From positions 52,573,486 through 52,637,485 of the forward strand of contig CM074181.1 in the NCBI GenBank assembly GCA_037179385.1: 64,000 bases of DNA, given 5' to 3'. Numbering within the stretch: the stretch's first letter is position 1; the number at the start of each line of letters is the position of its first letter. This stretch comes from Holothuria scabra. Taxonomy: Eukaryota > Echinodermata > Holothuroidea > Aspidochirotida > Holothuriidae. This document shows positions 14,701 through 22,225 of the stretch, one piece after another. Under the pieces are notes generated by a model. It was not told the origin of the DNA, did not search any database, and saw only the letters and a program-made list of their open reading frames with translations. A program made the translations under genes and the position numbers.

Positions 14701-16035
14701 GGAAATTGTCACTCCTAGTAGCTAGTCTATAATTTTCAGCTGTAGAAAGCTTGCCCTTAATGACATACCTGGAAGGTGCAATGCAACTTGAGACAACCCA
14801 GGACTTAACATTTACATGTGATTGACATTTCTGTTGCCTCTGCCAGAATCAACTCTAAGTCATAGCAGGCTGCAGCCTACAGTGTCACACTATTTTAATC
14901 AAGGTAAAACTTGGTACAGACTAGCATAGGGTACCTACAGTTGCCCTAAGTTGTTCTCACATATACTTTTCTCTTCAAAGGTCTTGTATCTCAACATACA
15001 CACAGGTTCCTGCAACTCTTCTGTGAAAGAAAGGTTGATATGAAACAGTTGGTATGGTGACTACTGAGCATATTTGTGATGCTTTTTTCTTAAAGTCCCC
15101 ACGACTCTCTGGCGAAGAGCCAAGGGGCGAAAAACAAACGATTACTCCCGGAGGAGTTCTGCTCCCTTAAGGAGCTTAACGTCCTAAATGGACAAGTACG
15201 CCCTCCAAAGGGCAAACACTGAGTGGTCCTGCTCTAGACTGGCTGAATAGAACAGAAGCCACAACCTGGATGCAGTTTAACGTCATGCCTAGGAGCCATA
15301 TTTGTGATGTACATTTGAATGCATGTAGAAAACAAACATGTACTGTAACAAGCCTTGGACCTGCATCATGATGAAAATACACAGGGTAATACTGTAGTGT
15401 GCATACTTAAGGCTTAGCTGGAATATTGTCACAATAGATTTTGTATCTTGTTTTCTTCATCGCACCTTCCCATGTGCAAAGTGTATTGCCTGCATACCTC
15501 TTTCCCAGTGTATACTTTATGTAGGCCAACCTCCAACTGATATGAATTGACACCAACTAATCTTATTCACTTCAAGATATTCAACCTATTCATATCCATT
15601 TAGTCGTCTGTTTACTTCAGTTTGAGTTTATTATTCCTACATGAAAACTGTATAGCATCTCCCTATTTTGGTGCCCCAACTCTGCCAAAGCCTTGATTGC
15701 TGACTACTGACCTATGGGTTAGGTTAAGTTAGATGGAGCCCAGTTTCCAACCAATTGGTTAAGTCAAGCCAGCAATGGCCTTTTTTCTAATTATGGCTCA
15801 ATGGATAATTGGGAGATGCTTAATATAACTTTTTTCCAGTTTAAAATATGAACAAACCATCATCAGAATCTAGGTCATCAGAACCTGCACCATTGTTTTG
15901 AGCACCATCTCCATTGACCTCTCCCTCATCTTCACTGTCATCAGCTTCATCTTCAGCATCTGAATCTCCTTCAACATGGCCCAAACTTTCATCTGCACTA
16001 TGGAAATCACTGTTGTCTTCCTCACTGTCATCCAT
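202..16035 (-). CDS. CRBN: Cereblon, CRL4 substrate receptor (3' part outside window)
   Basis: Cereblon is the substrate receptor of the CUL4-DDB1 E3 ubiquitin ligase. Seven exons (16035-15858, 9593-9478, 6675-6473, 4623-4465, 2645-2414, 1907-1820, 317-202) join with matching phases and GT/AG borders into 364 codons. Residues 1-60 are acidic, as in the family. Exons 2-4 give the Lon-like domain: SLPTTHA joined to YLGDDLED, then GRTVLDDDSF, LTPGQTVPFHIF, NDRTFGMLYD, GTTAEI and KAIGRQRFKV. Exons 5-7 give the helical bundle that binds DDB1, ending DFSYWVASKMP and SAVQRLRAEL. The C-terminal CULT domain (zinc site and tri-Trp pocket, roughly the last 120 residues) should lie left of position 202. 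The ATG at 16035 was chosen because exon 1 is acidic and its donor phase restores the frame with exon 2. Similarity is recognised from memory of vertebrate cereblon; no alignment was run. Confidence 0.93.
780..1115. repeat. Dispersed repeat with GGTTGTCC/GGACAACC palindromes
   Basis: The octamers GGTTGTCC and GGACAACC occur several times in both orientations, including GGTTGTCC-GAT-GGACAACC. A related block lies at about 25690-25990 in the DNAJB9 intron, so this is a dispersed repeat of unknown class. Confidence 0.5.
1371..1546. mobile_element. Small element with CAGTGGTGG inverted ends (hAT-like MITE)
   Basis: Starts CAGTGGTGGCACCAGG and ends with the inverted partner CATGGTAGCTCCACCACTG. 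The ends resemble those of the hAT element at 60297-61784. No clean 8 bp target duplication is visible (flanks GGTCTCCT and AGTATCCC), so it may be an old copy. Confidence 0.45.
1820..1907 (-). CDS. CRBN: Cereblon exon 6 (DDB1-binding helix)
   Basis: An 88 nt exon: acceptor CATTTAG|GCA, donor GTTG|GTAATT. Encodes AMLMYHIKCELRSWYEG, then DAVPANAV, equivalent to the vertebrate helix before the Asp-Phe-Ser-Tyr motif. It joins in phase at both ends. Confidence 0.9.
1908..2413. other. Cereblon intron 5
   Basis: Short AT-rich intron; no repeats or other features recognised. Confidence 0.6.
2414..2645 (-). CDS. CRBN: Cereblon exon 5
   Basis: Acceptor TTTTTTATAG|A, donor AGT|GTGAGT. Encodes GKVLILEEKEV, then a Ser/Pro-rich linker and FHEATLSSLPSFVYEMYDS, matching the segment that leads into the DDB1-binding helices. 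232 nt, ends in phase 0. Confidence 0.93.
2838..3265. mobile_element. Putative MITE with ACTTTCACAC inverted ends
   Basis: Left end GCACTTTTCACACTTAAG, right end ATCATGTGTGAAAGTACT, facing each other, with further mirrored GATCTGAT/ATCAGATC motifs inside. No coding potential. The target duplication was not resolved. Confidence 0.45.
3438..3560 (-). mobile_element. SINE fragment (body)
   Basis: Body of the tRNA-derived SINE family, inverted: TTATGGCTCAATTTCTAAC, AGTTGTGGCTCCC and TACTCCATTGCA match the other copies. Confidence 0.6.
3835..4144. mobile_element. TTAA MITE, family A
   Basis: About 310 bp bordered by TTAA. TIRs carry TTCTCTCACCCCAAAC at the left and the inverted GTTTGGGGTGATAGG at the right. 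Same family as 36878-37182, 58421-58733 and a decayed copy at 9104-9384. TTAA targets are typical of piggyBac-type elements. Confidence 0.75.
4465..4623 (-). CDS. CRBN: Cereblon exon 4 (Lon-like domain)
   Basis: Acceptor TTTTGTAG|C, donor GG|GTACGT. Encodes KLSSGEVFVTNMGTTAEII and MRLKAIGRQRFKVIESHRQ; the AIGRQRFKV block is the most diagnostic cereblon motif in the window. Confidence 0.95.
4624..6472. other. Cereblon intron 3
   Basis: AT-rich, non-coding; the only recognised feature is the near-full-length inverted SINE at 5413-5660. Confidence 0.6.
5413..5660 (-). mobile_element. tRNA-derived SINE, near full length
   Basis: On the minus strand it starts with a tRNA-like head: box A like TGGTCGAGTAGTTAGAGCA and box B like GAGTTCAACTCC. 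The shared body follows: TCATACCAAAGAC, CTACTGCCGTTGTGCTTGG, TGCTCAGCAT, then the inverse of AACCGATTGGTT. It is the most complete copy with both head and body. Confidence 0.75.
6473..6675 (-). CDS. CRBN: Cereblon exon 3 (start of Lon-like domain)
   Basis: Acceptor TATCAACAG|TAT, donor TTG|GTAAGT. Encodes YLGDDLEDHSGRTVLDDD, the loop LTPGQTVPFHIF and MLRSVIANDRTFGMLYD, all characteristic of the cereblon Lon-like fold. 203 nt, ending with two bases of a Cys codon. Confidence 0.95.
7015..8640 (+). repeat. Satellite array 1, 145/156 bp monomers with nuclear-receptor-like half-sites
   Basis: Eleven monomers, judged from the recurring CCAAATGACCTTTGA (about 7042, 7187, 7332, 7477, 7633, 7777, 7922, 8078, 8223, 8379, 8524). 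Spacings are 145 bp or 156 bp, the longer type carrying an extra AGCAATTTCTAAGGAATTT. Most units contain same-strand hexamers TGACCT-N2-TGACCT-N4-TGACCC-N4-TGACCT-N1-TGACCT (DR2, DR4, DR4, DR1). Each unit also has a conserved GAGATAYCGTGTTTAC. Confidence 0.9.
8651..8710. repeat. (CA)n microsatellite
   Basis: About 60 bp of CA dinucleotides with a few TA interruptions, immediately after the last satellite unit. The same order, array then CA tract, recurs at 13107-13160. Confidence 0.95.
8996..9103. mobile_element. hAT-related fragment
   Basis: Shares TAAGCAAAGCACCACCAT and the GATGGCTGGAAACAGC stretch with 43150-43257 and with the interior of the hAT element at 60297-61784 (60393-60485). A solo fragment without termini. 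Confidence 0.5.
9104..9384. mobile_element. Decayed TTAA MITE, family A
   Basis: Left end TTAAAGGCC and GCTCTCACCCC, then AGTTCCAATTCTCCTACC, collinear with the better copies. The right TIR is eroded. Confidence 0.6.
9478..9593 (-). CDS. CRBN: Cereblon exon 2
   Basis: Acceptor TTTTATAG|AA and donor GCT|GTAAGT. Encodes EDGFMFHVRM, then MITYDPSLPTTHA, the conserved stretch just before the Lon-like domain. Length 116 nt takes phase 1 to phase 0. Confidence 0.9.
9880..10610 (+). repeat. Satellite array 2 (diverged copies of the half-site repeat)
   Basis: About five degraded units with TTTGACCCCTGG, CAGATGACCTTT, GCCAAAAACAA and TACCTTGAGATATC, spaced about 140 bp. It is the same family as the arrays on either side but more mutated. 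Confidence 0.85.
12030..13100 (+). repeat. Satellite array 3, 145 bp monomers
   Basis: Seven well-conserved units; the CCAGATGACC mark is at about 12109, 12254, 12399, 12543, 12688, 12834 and 12979, a very regular 144-146 bp period. Each holds TGACCC-N4-TGACCC-N4-TGACCT-N1-TGACCT, four direct half-sites. Homogeneity is higher than in array 2, implying recent amplification. Confidence 0.92.
13107..13160. repeat. (CA)n/(CATA)n microsatellite
   Basis: CA repeats grading into CATA repeats directly after the last satellite unit, matching the end structure of array 1. Confidence 0.95.
14458..14590 (+). mobile_element. SINE fragment
   Basis: Contains TTTGAGTCATGGCCAGGTC, ATACTAAAG, ATCATTGTGCTTAG and ACTCAGCATAG, the junction of tRNA head and body of the SINE family. 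Confidence 0.55.
15716..15815 (-). mobile_element. SINE fragment
   Basis: Inverted SINE 3' body: GGAGCCCAGTTTCCAACC, AATTGGTTAAGTCAAGCC, ATTATGGCTCA. It ends about 40 bp downstream of the cereblon exon 1 donor. Confidence 0.6.
15858..16035 (-). CDS. CRBN: Cereblon exon 1 (acidic N-terminus)
   Basis: Reads MDDSEEDNSDFHSADES and on through Asp/Glu/Ser-rich sequence to LDSDD. The donor is G|GTTTGT, phase 1; joining it to AA of exon 2 makes a Glu codon (DD-E-DGFMF). ATG context CAAGATGG is favourable. Unspliced, the frame would stop seven codons further on. This exon is less certain than the others because acidic tracts are poorly conserved. Confidence 0.75.
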
Positions 16036-16620
16036 CTTGACAATTAAAATTCTGCTGACAAAATATTACATTAAACCTCACTCAGTTGTCCATCTTGATG
16101 ATTTTAATTCTGCTGGAGAACTATTAAATTACAGTAAACCTCACTCAGTTGTCCATCCTGAGGATTTATATTCCACTGAAAAATATTAAATTAAACCTCA
16201 CTCAATTGCCCATCTTGATGATTTAAATTCTGTTGAAGAACTTATTAAATTAAACCTCCTCAGTTCCCATCTCGACAATTTAAATTCTGCTGAAGAACTT
16301 ATTAATAAATTAAACCTCACTCAGTTGCCCATCTTGATGATTTAAAATTGTGCTGGAAAAACATTAAATTAAACCTCACTCCATTCCCATCTTGATATTT
16401 TCAAATTCTGCTAGGAAAATATTAAATTAAACCTTGCTCAGTTGTCCATCTTGACGATTTTAATTCTGCTGGAGAACTATGAAATTACAGTAAAACCTCA
16501 GTCAGTTGCCCATCTTGACGATTTAAATTCTGCTGACAAAATATTATATTAAACCTCACTCAGTTGTCCATCTTGCCGATTTTAATTCTGCTGGAGAACT
16601 AAAACTAAACCTCACTAAAT
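16030..16620 (-). repeat. Minisatellite of about 60 bp units abutting the cereblon start codon
   Basis: Ten imperfect units of 56-64 bp; on the cereblon strand each reads roughly TGAGTGAGG, an AT-rich middle, then CAGAATTTAAATCGTCAAG and ATGG. The unit nearest the gene supplies the cereblon initiator ATG. The other nine carry ATGs whose first bases (minus strand) are at 16093, 16156, 16213, 16270, 16332, 16390, 16449, 16513 and 16571; seven of these read as a three-residue peptide (Met-Asp/Gly-Asn) then TGA, one as MGME-stop and one as MGTEEV-stop. Confidence 0.9.
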
Positions 16621-16857
16621 TGTAATTTGCATGATTACGCAAATGTATGGGGCTGAAACTGAAATCAGTAAAACAGTGTTACAAGTAAAGTAATACTAGC
16701 TAAACTAAGGAATTAATTTCACTTGTACACTTTATAGGCATACTGTACCTCCTAAAGTGACTCTCATTTTGTGGATTTGGTTGGAGCCCAACATGCAAAA
16801 ATTTGGTTGGAGCCCAGATCCGTGTGTCCTAACTCTCCATGTTTTACATAGTGTTGG

Positions 16858-18529
16858 TAAGGTTTCACGGTATACCGGTATTTCCATAAGTACCGGTACG
16901 TACAGGTACCGGTACGGTACGGTACCACCAACCTAAAGGTACCGAAGTATCGTGGAGACTCGGTACTCAACTGTAAGGTGAAAAATCTTTTCTCAAAATT
17001 ATAGCATTTAAATTAGAATGATACTAAAATGTAACAAACGTCCATTTGATAAATGCCCCGTGTCTCTAAACATTATAATATAAACAGGGAATAGTCACTT
17101 GATAATCATTTCACACCATTTCAGTCACAAATCCCCCCTAAGAATTTCGGAAATTGCCGTTTAACGTTACTTTCGCAGAACTAGCACCATCCACACTAAA
17201 AAGGAACTTGCTTTCTATCGACATTCTGCGCAATCTCAGAACGATCTCTGCCAGCGCTAGCTTCGCCTGGGCCTTCACATTGTGTATTTAGACTAGACGG
17301 ACACGATCAGTCAACTTTGCGGTGAAAATCTTTTCTCAAAAATAAAGCATTGAATTTGAATGATACTTGAATGAAACAAAAACCCATTTGATAAATACGC
17401 CGTGTCTCTAAGGATTGCAATACAAACAGGGAACATTCACTTGATAATCGTTTTGCGCTATTTCAGTCACAAATCCCCCTACGAAGTTCGGAAAGTGCTG
17501 TTTAACGTTACTTTTCTTTTGACATTCTGCGCAACCCCCGAACGATCGCTGCTCATCAGCAAATGCTTTCACATGGTGTATTGCGAATAGATACCATGCG
17601 TTGATTGATAAAATTCACTTTGATTACGATAGCACACAACATTATACGAGTGCGAAATTAGTTGTAAGCAGACAAAGAATCATAGCATTGCAAGCTCTAA
17701 CATGAACGTTGCATCGACGACTTCTGATTTTAACACAGTGATTCAGTGGGACCGTTCCATAACGTCCACTGTCTATGTCTGTGGGAGAAAAACTTTCGTA
17801 CGAACGCAACGAACGTTCTTTCAGAAATTACTGTAACACGGTGAAGCAATGGGACTGAACACACAGTAAATCCCGCTTAAATCATTGGCTCGCGTGTTCA
17901 GTTCAACTGATCAACTCACTTGCTTTGTTGTATTGCTCTACGTACTGAAGAACAGTATAGTGTTATTGTACAACGGATTGCTGCGCGATGCATTCGTAAA
18001 TTCAATCTTGAAGCACTTTGATTTAGTTTTGATAGCGATAACTCGGCGGGAAGAAAGCTTGATGAATCAGTCTTTTATGGAAATATTTTTGTAAAGTTCT
18101 ACTTAATAACTTTTGGTTATACTTTAGGAGGGGGGTTGTTATTATTTGCAGAAATTATTTTTGCAATCTTCATTACAATCCTGAGTGCTCTTGTCATCTT
18201 GTGGGGTCTAGCTCCGGTGCGGACGTGCGGCGCTGATTTATTGTGTTTCCCGAAACTATCGGACGCTAAATTTGCAGAGAGGTTATTTCTTTTTTTGTTT
18301 ACCGATTTGTTTAGTGTGGGGTGACTAAATGTTATATAAAAAATACTGAAACGGGAGGCAGGGATTATCAGAAGACTTCACTTATGTCAATGCATGGTAT
18401 TTTTACGGATATTTTGCATGTGATAAAAATCCTACTTTTTTACTCTTCTGGTACCGGTACTACGGTACTATCGGTACCATTTGTGGCGGTACCGACGGTA
18501 CCAATTATCAGTGGTACCGTGAAACCCTA
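16858..18529. mobile_element. Non-autonomous hAT-type transposon, 1672 bp
   Basis: Flanked by a perfect 8 bp target-site duplication AGTGTTGG (16850-16857 and 18530-18537). TIRs: TAAGGTTTCACGGTATACC at the left, GGTACCGTGAAACCCTA at the right (inverted), followed inside by many GGTACC/CCGGTA motifs. An 8 bp duplication with such termini fits the hAT superfamily. No transposase reading frame is visible, so it must be mobilised in trans. Confidence 0.88.
16975..17560. repeat. Internal tandem duplication in the hAT element
   Basis: Two direct copies of a segment of roughly 240-345 bp (about 16975-17310 and 17320-17560). Shared landmarks are CATTTGATAAATRC, CGTGTCTCTAA, TTCAGTCACAAATCCCCC and CTGTTTAACGTTAC. 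Confidence 0.8.
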
Positions 18530-18790
18530 AGTGTTGGCCAACCTAGTCCTTTACTGAGGACTAACGTTAGGCCTAGGCTAGATAAGGCCTGTAAGGCCAG
18601 CATGCAATGCGTGGGGCCTTCAAGTGCGCATCTGCATTGACATACGCTAACGATCAACATGTACTAAAAAACTTGAAAGGACAGAGCTTTTCGAGTCTAG
18701 ACTTAGGTAGGTGCTCATTCGACATTCCCACGTTACACTGAGTAGGCTATACTTTATGCTAATGATTAACGATAGGCTAGTTAATTGAAG

Positions 18791-19110
18791 GCCAACTGAA
18801 GTTGATACTGATTCTTACCAGTTAGTTCCTTCTAGTGGTGTGTCTACTAGAGCACATGCCTCTAGTTCTTTTGTGAAATTATCTGCCCGAAAAGATTGTT
18901 ATAAATATTCACTGTTCCCTAGGACTTTTGCTGAATGGAACTGCCTCCCACCCAGTATTAGGGATGCCCCCACTGTGAGTGCTTTTAAGTCGGGGTTAAA
19001 TTCTGTGAGTCTTGAAGAAATTATTAGTAAATAGTAGAGCCCATTTTAGTAATTAGTACGCTGCTCAGCCTTCTGTACCTGCATATTACACCCCGTCTCG
19101 CGGAGTTTAT
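18791..19110 (+). pseudogene. 3' remnant of a LINE reverse-transcriptase ORF
   Basis: Open reading to the stop at 19034. The peptide contains CYKYSLFPRTFAEWNCLPPS, then IRDAPTVSAFKSGL, the standard C-terminal end of many non-LTR retrotransposon ORF2 proteins (Phe-Pro-Arg-Thr, Trp-Asn-x-Leu-Pro-Pro, Phe-Lys-Ser). The catalytic RT domain is absent: this is a 5'-truncated dead copy. The exact clade is not determined. Confidence 0.8.
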
Positions 19111-20355
19111 GCAGTATTTCACCAGAACCAGAAGTGTTAGGCCTAACGTTAGCCTAGGGCGGCCTAGCCTAGCCCACTAGGTTAGGCTACTAAGGCCTAG
19201 CCTAACGCCTAACTTAGGTATAAATACGCTTTGCAAGTATTAAAGTAAGTTCATACTAACGTTAGACCTCAGACCACAAGGATGTACATTGAATTAAAAT
19301 GCATCCGAAATGCCAATTAATGACAAGGTCAAAAAGGCGTGAGTTACACGGTGTTATGAACACCCAGTATAAACGAACCTGTTTGATCGCAATTTGCAGA
19401 CACCTTTGACGTTGGTAACTAGACTAGTAATAAGACCTAGTATCACAACACCCGCGCCGCGCCAATGCATTAAATGTACCTGTAATTTGTAAACACACCG
19501 TCGAGCCGCAAAGGGTTTTCCCCTTAACCCCTATTTGAATTATTCATATGAGGTCAATTATAACCAATCAAAACAGTTTTCGTGTTGTACGTTATTCACA
19601 AAAGGGAAGATCCATACTTTTCATATAATGGTCGATATTTTCATCTTCATTGATCTACATTTATGAGTTACTACCCACAAATAACATTCAATAATAATTA
19701 AAAAGTAGTTCTCTTATAGCATTTGTAACCATTTTTTAAGCTTTTGAATAAAGGAATTAAGTGTAGAAATGTTAACGACTAGCCAAACACTAGAATGACC
19801 CCAAAAGAAAATTCAAAGGTCAGAGTACTATGGAAATGCCCTGATCATTCACTACTGTCAGATAAGAGTAAAGACTGCTACATAATACAAACAAGCTGTG
19901 GCGAAGCGCCGGTGTATATGTTGATGCCTAATCACTCACACAAATTTGGCGTTGTAATGAAGCCAATTGCTTTGTGAGAAGCCAAGGTTGCAAGTTATCG
20001 CCAAAACGAGAGCACATTGGAAGTTTCATATCTGTCAAGTTGCTGAACTCAAGCCACGATTCTAACGTTACAACTGGGAATTAGCCTACAGTAGTCAATT
20101 GTAAGTCACCTAACGTTAGGCCTATGATTTAGGCTACGTCATGCATATACATTGTACGTCAGGTGGTTGTAAATAAGCTAGGCTAGTCCTTGGACAGAAT
20201 TGTGTTCTATGCTTAACAGTAGGACCAAGGAGTCTCCATGTGGAGTAAAACAAAGTGGAGGTAGCATAGAGTCCTGTTCAGGGACTCACGTAGGCTAGTT
20301 TAAGTACTGCATTAGGCACGGTGGAGAGCATCGGCCCATTAACGTTAGGCATGAT

Positions 20356-20544
20356 CCACACCGGAAAGTACATTTGCCATAGGCCTAGCCTACGCCAAAG
20401 AATCAAGGTAAAGGTGTTTGGAATAAGACGCCACACCAATTGTTGCAATTGTATGCCAACTGTTGTAATTTTCCCTGTAGCAGCTTGGTTCGCCGTACGC
20501 CAAACTTGTTGGCATACTGTGAAAGGCCCTACTTTCCAGTATGG
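20356..20544. mobile_element. hAT-type MITE, 189 bp
   Basis: Perfect 8 bp duplication GGCATGAT on both sides (20348-20355, 20545-20552). TIRs CCACACCGGAAAGTA and (inverted) TACTTTCCAGTATGG. A second copy in reverse orientation is at 57297-57510. Confidence 0.88.
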
Positions 20545-20719
20545 GGCATGATATCTTACCAAAAAGGCCTAGGCCTTAGCTAGACTATAGGCCCAGTGGA
20601 TCTCACCTCTTCAAATTTCTCATGCAAGAACATTCCTCATAACCTTTTCTGAATCAAACATTGTGTTTCAATAAAAAAAATTCACATCAAATGTGGACAT
20701 CTGTGACTCAGTGTTAATA

Positions 20720-20981
20720 TTAAAGGGCAAGAGCAGTCATCCCAAATTGAAGAAGTGTAGTAGACTGTCCAGTTTCAACATTGGCTATTGGGAGTTATAT
20801 GACAATGTTTTTTCTCTTCAGATCTGAAATTTACCAGAAATAACTGCTTGGTTTACCTTGAATACGCAATAGTAAAGTCATAAAGTGTAATGAAAGATAC
20901 TTCGAAGAGAAATAAGATGAAAATTGTGTTATTTAGCTTTTTCTTCAAAATAAGTTTGGGGGGACTGCTCTTCACCTTTAA
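20720..20981. mobile_element. TTAA MITE, family B
   Basis: TTAA at both borders. TIRs: AAAGGGCAAGAGCAGTCATC at the left, GGGGACTGCTCTTCACCTTT (inverted) at the right. Other copies at about 33940-34201 and 47349-47618. Confidence 0.78.
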
Positions 20982-21954
20982 GGTATTTACACTCATCATG
21001 ATTACTAATCTCAGGTTCATGATGTTACAGTATGTGGGTCAAGCTAGTGGGAATTGCCTTGTATGGACCAGGTTCTCTGCACCTCAAAATGACTTTCCAA
21101 TTTGGGAGAACCAGATTCATTTAAGGCAATCCTAAAATGTAGTGTGCCTGGGCGCATTCCATGTAAAGCTCGCGCCAAAGGTATGCCAAGGTTTTCATGA
21201 TCGTACGCCAGGATTTTCTCTGCACACACAATGCTATACAGTAGAAATCTGCCGGCGTGCACACATATGTACAGTAGGGCTAAACATGTATGTAATGCTT
21301 ACATGATCATAGTACTTTGGCAATACAGGTACTGTACGGCACAGAATACAGTACGTTTATCATATGACGGGAATAAACTGGCACGCGGGGAGCACAGCTT
21401 GCCTGCCACTACACTGAGAAGGAGTCGGTGCTCATGCCGAAGATCCTCATGTTGAAGTGCACAAAATGTGGACTGGGTAATGTGACACCATGAATCTGAG
21501 ACAAGATAAAGATCCGTGTTAATACAAACTCAGATGAGAAGATTTTTTCCATATGATGTGAGGTGGTTATGTTTTGAAGAGCAAAGTTATGGTTTGTTTT
21601 ATTTCATCAGAAATGAGAACATTCTTGAGAAATTTGAAGACATGAAATCAATTTTAAGGTAAGAAATCATGGACAATTTTGCAAAAAGCCCTGGGTGGTA
21701 TATGACTATATGACCTACCAATACCTTTAATGCTAGGACGACCTGTGGCTTAACCTAGGCCTACACCACTCATGTATGTCAGCTGAAAGCAGACCAGGAT
21801 GAGAGCTATTTTCAAGTGTTTTGTCCAGACAACCTTTTTAGGCATTTGGTTTTGACAACACATCAGGGCTGTACTGTAGGCCTAGTGTAGGCCTCACAAT
21901 TTTGCTGTATTTTATGGACCTTTTCTTCATGATTTTCTGGAAATTTCTTTGCAG

Positions 21955-22225
21955 GAGAATAATTGTGAAGGCTCTACAAGTCACCCTGTAGTCAGCATGA
22001 AGTGTCCAAATGGGTGCCACTTGGCAGCACTTTGCCTTGGTACAGCTCTACTCATAGATGTAGCTCAAAGTTTAAAAGATAAGGATTATTATTCACTTCT
22101 TGGACTTACAAAAACTGCCAAAGACAAAGAAATCAAGCGTGCCTTCCGAAAACTTGCAGTCAAGTACCACCCAGACAAAAACAAAGATCCTGATGCAGAG
22201 GAACAGTTTGTGAAGATTGCTGAGG
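21955..22225 (+). CDS. DNAJB9: DNAJB9 first coding exon (5' UTR end, signal peptide, J domain)
   Basis: Acceptor TTTCTTTGCAG|GAG; 42 nt of 5' UTR, then ATG at 21997. Donor GAGG|GTAGGT, phase 1. Encodes the signal peptide and J-domain helices I-III, including [15 protein letters not shown]. Confidence 0.92.

Larger units (their letters stand above)
9594..15857. other. Cereblon intron 1
   Basis: Six-kilobase first intron. Holds satellite arrays 2 and 3 (9880-10610, 12030-13100), a CA/TA microsatellite, a SINE piece at 14458-14590 and another at 15716-15815. The rest (10611-12029, 13161-14457, 14591-15715) shows no recognisable gene. Confidence 0.7.
16621..21954. other. Divergent cereblon-DNAJB9 intergenic region
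   Basis: Cereblon leaves to the left and DNAJB9 to the right, so both promoters and any 5' UTR exon of DNAJB9 should lie here; none could be fixed by sequence. It holds a hAT element, a LINE 3' fragment, two MITEs and several clusters of CCTAGGCC/AACGTTAG short palindromes (18540-18600, 19135-19220, 20100-20130, 20565-20600). CpG-containing sequence around 19440-19520 is one place a promoter could be. Confidence 0.6.

Noticed and set aside
15914..16189. 91-codon plus-strand Ser-rich frame
   Set aside because: Antisense of the acidic cereblon exon 1 and the minisatellite; Ser codons are the complement of Glu/Asp codons.
19795..19977. 60-codon plus-strand frame upstream of DNAJB9
   Set aside because: No signal peptide or family similarity, and no splice site linking it in frame to the J-domain exon.
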